DNA from: Limnohabitans sp.
GTDB lineage: Bacteria; Pseudomonadota; Gammaproteobacteria; Burkholderiales; Burkholderiaceae_C
Length of the DNA: 15,697 bases
Assembly: GCA_030729445.1 (NCBI GenBank)
Contig: JANQXJ010000198.1
Coordinates: forward strand, 1 to 15,697
Reading direction: 5' to 3'
Below are positions 13,746 to 15,697 of this stretch, one piece after another (within the stretch, counting starts at the first letter, position 1; the number at the start of each line of letters is the position of its first letter). Under the pieces are notes generated by a model, which was not told the DNA's origin, made no database searches, and saw nothing but the letters and a program-made list of their open reading frames with translations. Made by a program: the position numbers and the translations under genes.

Positions 13746-13776
13746 CACCTGTTTTTTTCAATCTGAGGAGTCCACG

Positions 13777-14898
13777 ATGAACGCCAAAACCGCAGCCCCT
13801 GAAAGCTGGTATCCGAATGCCGCAGACCGCAAAGGCCAGACCGACGACGAACGCATCAAGGACATCACTGTGCTCCCGCCTCCAGAACATTTGATTCGCT
13901 TTTTTCCGATTGCCGGCACGGCCACGGAAACCCTGATTTCCCAAACCCGCCAATCGATCGCCAAGATCGTGCACGGCCAAGACGACCGCCTGCTGGTCGT
14001 CATTGGCCCTTGCTCGATCCACGATCCAGCTGCAGCCCTCGACTACGCCCGCCGCCTGAAGCCTCTGCGTGAAAAATACGCCGACACGCTGGAGATCGTG
14101 ATGCGTGTGTACTTCGAAAAGCCTCGTACCACTGTGGGCTGGAAGGGCCTGATCAACGACCCCTACCTGGACGAGAGCTACCGCATCGACGAAGGCCTGC
14201 GCATCGCACGCCAGTTGCTGATCGAGATCAACCGCCAGGGCCTGCCCGCAGGCAGCGAGTTCCTCGATGTGATTTCGCCCCAGTACATCGGCGACCTGAT
14301 CAGCTGGGGCGCCATTGGTGCCCGCACCACCGAGAGCCAGGTGCACCGCGAGCTGGCTTCGGGCCTGTCTGCGCCCATCGGCTTTAAAAACGGCACTGAC
14401 GGCAACATCAAGATCGCGACCGACGCGATTCAGGCCGCAGCCCGTGGCCATCACTTTTTGTCGGTCCACAAAAACGGCCAAGTTGCGATCGTGCAGACGC
14501 AAGGCAACAAGGACTGCCATGTGATTTTGCGCGGCGGCAAAGCGCCCAACTACGACGCTGAAAGCGTGGCCGCTGCTTGCAAGGAGCTCGAAGCTGCCAA
14601 GTTGCCTGCTACTTTGATGGTGGACTGCAGCCACGCCAACAGCAGCAAAAAGCACGAGCGCCAGATTGACGTGGCCAAGGACATCGCAGCGCAGATCAGC
14701 GGCGGCTCACGTCAGGTGTTCGGTGTCATGGTCGAAAGCCACCTGAAAGACGGTGCCCAGAAGTTCACACCCGGCCAGCACGATGTGGCGAACCTGACCT
14801 ACGGCCAGAGCATCACCGACGCCTGCATTGGCTGGGACGACAGCGAAGGCGTGTTGCAGGTGCTGTCGGATGCGGTGAAGGCGCGTCGGGCTGGCTGA
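13777..14898 (+). CDS. aroG: 3-deoxy-7-phosphoheptulonate (DAHP) synthase, class I
   Basis: A 373-residue cytosolic enzyme that condenses phosphoenolpyruvate and erythrose 4-phosphate to DAHP, the first step of the shikimate pathway to Phe, Tyr and Trp. It matches the AroF/G/H (type I-alpha) class: IGPCSIHD with metal ligand C79 (76–83), EKPRTTVGWKG (114–124), GFKNGTDGN (202–210), DCSHANSSKKH with H286, MVESH with E320, and SITDACIGW with D348. Residues matching E. coli AroG feedback-site positions are present (D164, P168, L193, S198), which suggests end-product inhibition; the isoform (Phe-, Tyr- or Trp-sensitive) cannot be fixed from these alone, so aroG is a convenient symbol. The start is firm: GAGGAG at 13765–13770, six bases before the ATG. 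Expression is probably controlled by the attenuator immediately upstream. Confidence 0.96.
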   Translation: MNAKTAAPESWYPNAADRKGQTDDERIKDITVLPPPEHLIRFFPIAGTATETLISQTRQSIAKIVHGQDDRLLVVIGPCSIHDPAAALDYARRLKPLREKYADTLEIVMRVYFEKPRTTVGWKGLINDPYLDESYRIDEGLRIARQLLIEINRQGLPAGSEFLDVISPQYIGDLISWGAIGARTTESQVHRELASGLSAPIGFKNGTDGNIKIATDAIQAAARGHHFLSVHKNGQVAIVQTQGNKDCHVILRGGKAPNYDAESVAAACKELEAAKLPATLMVDCSHANSSKKHERQIDVAKDIAAQISGGSRQVFGVMVESHLKDGAQKFTPGQHDVANLTYGQSITDACIGWDDSEGVLQVLSDAVKARRAG

Positions 14899-14924
14899 TT
14901 GATATCCAGGCTCGACATTTGAAT

Positions 14925-14951
14925 GCCTTGTGGGCTGCCCGCCCACAAGGC
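14925..14951. terminator. Perfect 11-bp hairpin between convergent aroG and mpl
   Basis: GCCTTGTGGGC (14925–14935) and GCCCACAAGGC (14941–14951) form a perfect 11-base-pair stem with a five-base loop (TGCCC), 26 bases after the aroG stop and 68 bases beyond the mpl stop. Neither strand has a T run after the stem, so it is not a canonical intrinsic terminator. Its position between converging genes fits a bidirectional terminator or a 3'-end-stabilising structure. Nothing else is recognised in the 121-base gap. Confidence 0.6.
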
Positions 14952-15019
14952 CGAATGCGTGCATCGCCTCAACGCATGGATTCGCGAGCAATGGTCCGCT
15001 CCCACACAAAGGCGGCGTG

Positions 15020-15697
15020 TCAGTTCCTTGCCAACGCTTCCAGCAGCTTGGTGTGAATCCCACCAAAGCCGCCGTTGCTCATGCACAGCAAGTGGTCGCC
15101 GGGCTGAACTTGCGCCAGTACCTGTGCAATCACCTCGTCTATGTTGGCGCCCACCTGCGCTTTTCTACCCATAGGTTCAAGAGCAGCGGTTGCGTCCCAG
15201 CCCAGACCGCCTGAGTGGCAAAAAGCCAGATCGGCTTCTTCCAGACTCCAGGGCAGCTGGGCTTTCATGGTGCCGAGCTTCATGGTGTTGCTGCGTGGCT
15301 CAAAAATCGCCAGGATGCGGGCTGGGCCCACCTGCCGGCGCAGGCCGTTGACGGTGGTGCGGATGGCGGTGGGGTGGTGTGCGAAGTCGTCGTACACGGT
15401 GATGCCGTTCACTGTGCCACGCACCTCCATGCGGCGTTTGACGTTTTCAAAGGTGGCCAGGGCTTTCGCCGCCACAGCAGGGCTCACGCCGACATGTTCG
15501 GCGGCCGCGATGGCCGCCAGTGCATTGAGCTGGTTGTGCACGCCGCCAATGGCCCATTGCACTTCGGCCACGGTTTGGCCAGCCTGCAAGACCTGAAACT
15601 GCGAGGGTTCGCCATCGGCCACAAAGTCGCTCACGGTGGATCCAAATGTGCGCACTTCGCTCCAGCAGCCTTGCGCCAGCACGCGCGTCAGGCTTTC
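15020..15697 (-). CDS. mpl: UDP-N-acetylmuramate:murein tripeptide ligase Mpl, C-terminal part (cut by window edge)
   Basis: The last 225 residues of a Mur-ligase-family protein are visible; the frame stays open to the right edge, so the ATP-binding N-terminal half lies outside. Mpl joins recycled L-Ala-gamma-D-Glu-meso-DAP tripeptide to UDP-MurNAc in the cytosol during murein recycling. Diagnostic segments are IGGVHNQLNALAAIAAAEHVG, FENVKRRMEVRG, GITVYDDFAHHPTAIRTTV, ILAIFEPRSNTMKLGTMK and CHSGGLGWD. The combination KRRMEVRG…YDDFAHHPTAI…EPRSNTMKLG is typical of Mpl and separates it from MurC, which has different C-terminal motifs. It is convergent with aroG. No promoter is visible because the start is outside the window. 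Confidence 0.93.
   Translation of the reverse strand, partial: ESLTRVLAQGCWSEVRTFGSTVSDFVADGEPSQFQVLQAGQTVAEVQWAIGGVHNQLNALAAIAAAEHVGVSPAVAAKALATFENVKRRMEVRGTVNGITVYDDFAHHPTAIRTTVNGLRRQVGPARILAIFEPRSNTMKLGTMKAQLPWSLEEADLAFCHSGGLGWDATAALEPMGRKAQVGANIDEVIAQVLAQVQPGDHLLCMSNGGFGGIHTKLLEALARN

Noticed and set aside
13590..13776. A T-box or riboswitch upstream of aroG
   Set aside because: No T-box sequence or known riboswitch core is recognisable; the short leader peptide and nested hairpins explain the region better.
13657..14655. A 332-residue minus-strand open frame opposite aroG and its leader
   Set aside because: It is antisense to strongly conserved DAHP synthase sequence, and no motif or ribosome binding site supports it.

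Overview
The window is GC-rich, densely coded bacterial chromosome. Gene order (gpmA–S41 protease–moeB diverging from rhodanese–grxC–secB–gpsA) and protein details (an orphan Bug-type TctC receptor, a RodA beginning its first membrane segment GFDGPLAFAVFLL, Mpl, TldD) point to a betaproteobacterium of order Burkholderiales, most likely family Comamonadaceae. I see no tRNA, rRNA, insertion sequence, CRISPR array or phage gene.

Layout. Positions 1–3181 (minus strand) form a probable three-gene operon: a Bug/TctC periplasmic solute receptor, a sulfatase without signal peptide, and a SulP-family sulfate permease cut by the left edge. A MarR-type regulator (3294–3818) diverges from it and overlaps a secreted thermonuclease-like gene (3815–4336) by ATGA. 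Positions 4370–7437 (minus) hold gpmA, a carboxy-terminal processing protease and a MoeB/ThiF adenylyltransferase. From 7565 rightward run a membrane-anchored rhodanese, grxC, secB, gpsA, rodA and a 3-hydroxyisobutyrate-dehydrogenase-like oxidoreductase, then tldD (12083–13543) and a DAHP synthase gene, aroG (13777–14898). A convergent mpl fragment (15020–15697, minus) closes the window.

The most interesting element is the 233-base gap between tldD and aroG. It encodes a 24-residue leader peptide with eight consecutive aromatic residues (FYFFYFWF: five Phe, two Tyr, one Trp), followed by three mutually exclusive RNA hairpins: a protector hairpin, an antiterminator and a strong intrinsic terminator with eight U residues just before the aroG ribosome binding site. 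This is the full architecture of a ribosome-mediated transcription attenuator. It would sense Phe, Tyr and Trp together to control the first enzyme of the shikimate pathway, which makes all three. Neither the leader start codon nor the tldD start codon has a Shine-Dalgarno sequence, and each lies 6–7 bases after a -10-like hexamer, so both messages may be leaderless.

The rest is mainly housekeeping: glycolysis (gpmA), cofactor sulfur chemistry (moeB, rhodanese), redox (grxC), protein export (secB), phospholipid precursor synthesis (gpsA), cell elongation (rodA), murein recycling (mpl) and proteolysis (S41, TldD). The accessory-looking part is the left Bug–sulfatase–SulP–MarR module, which I infer handles an organic sulfate ester of unknown identity.
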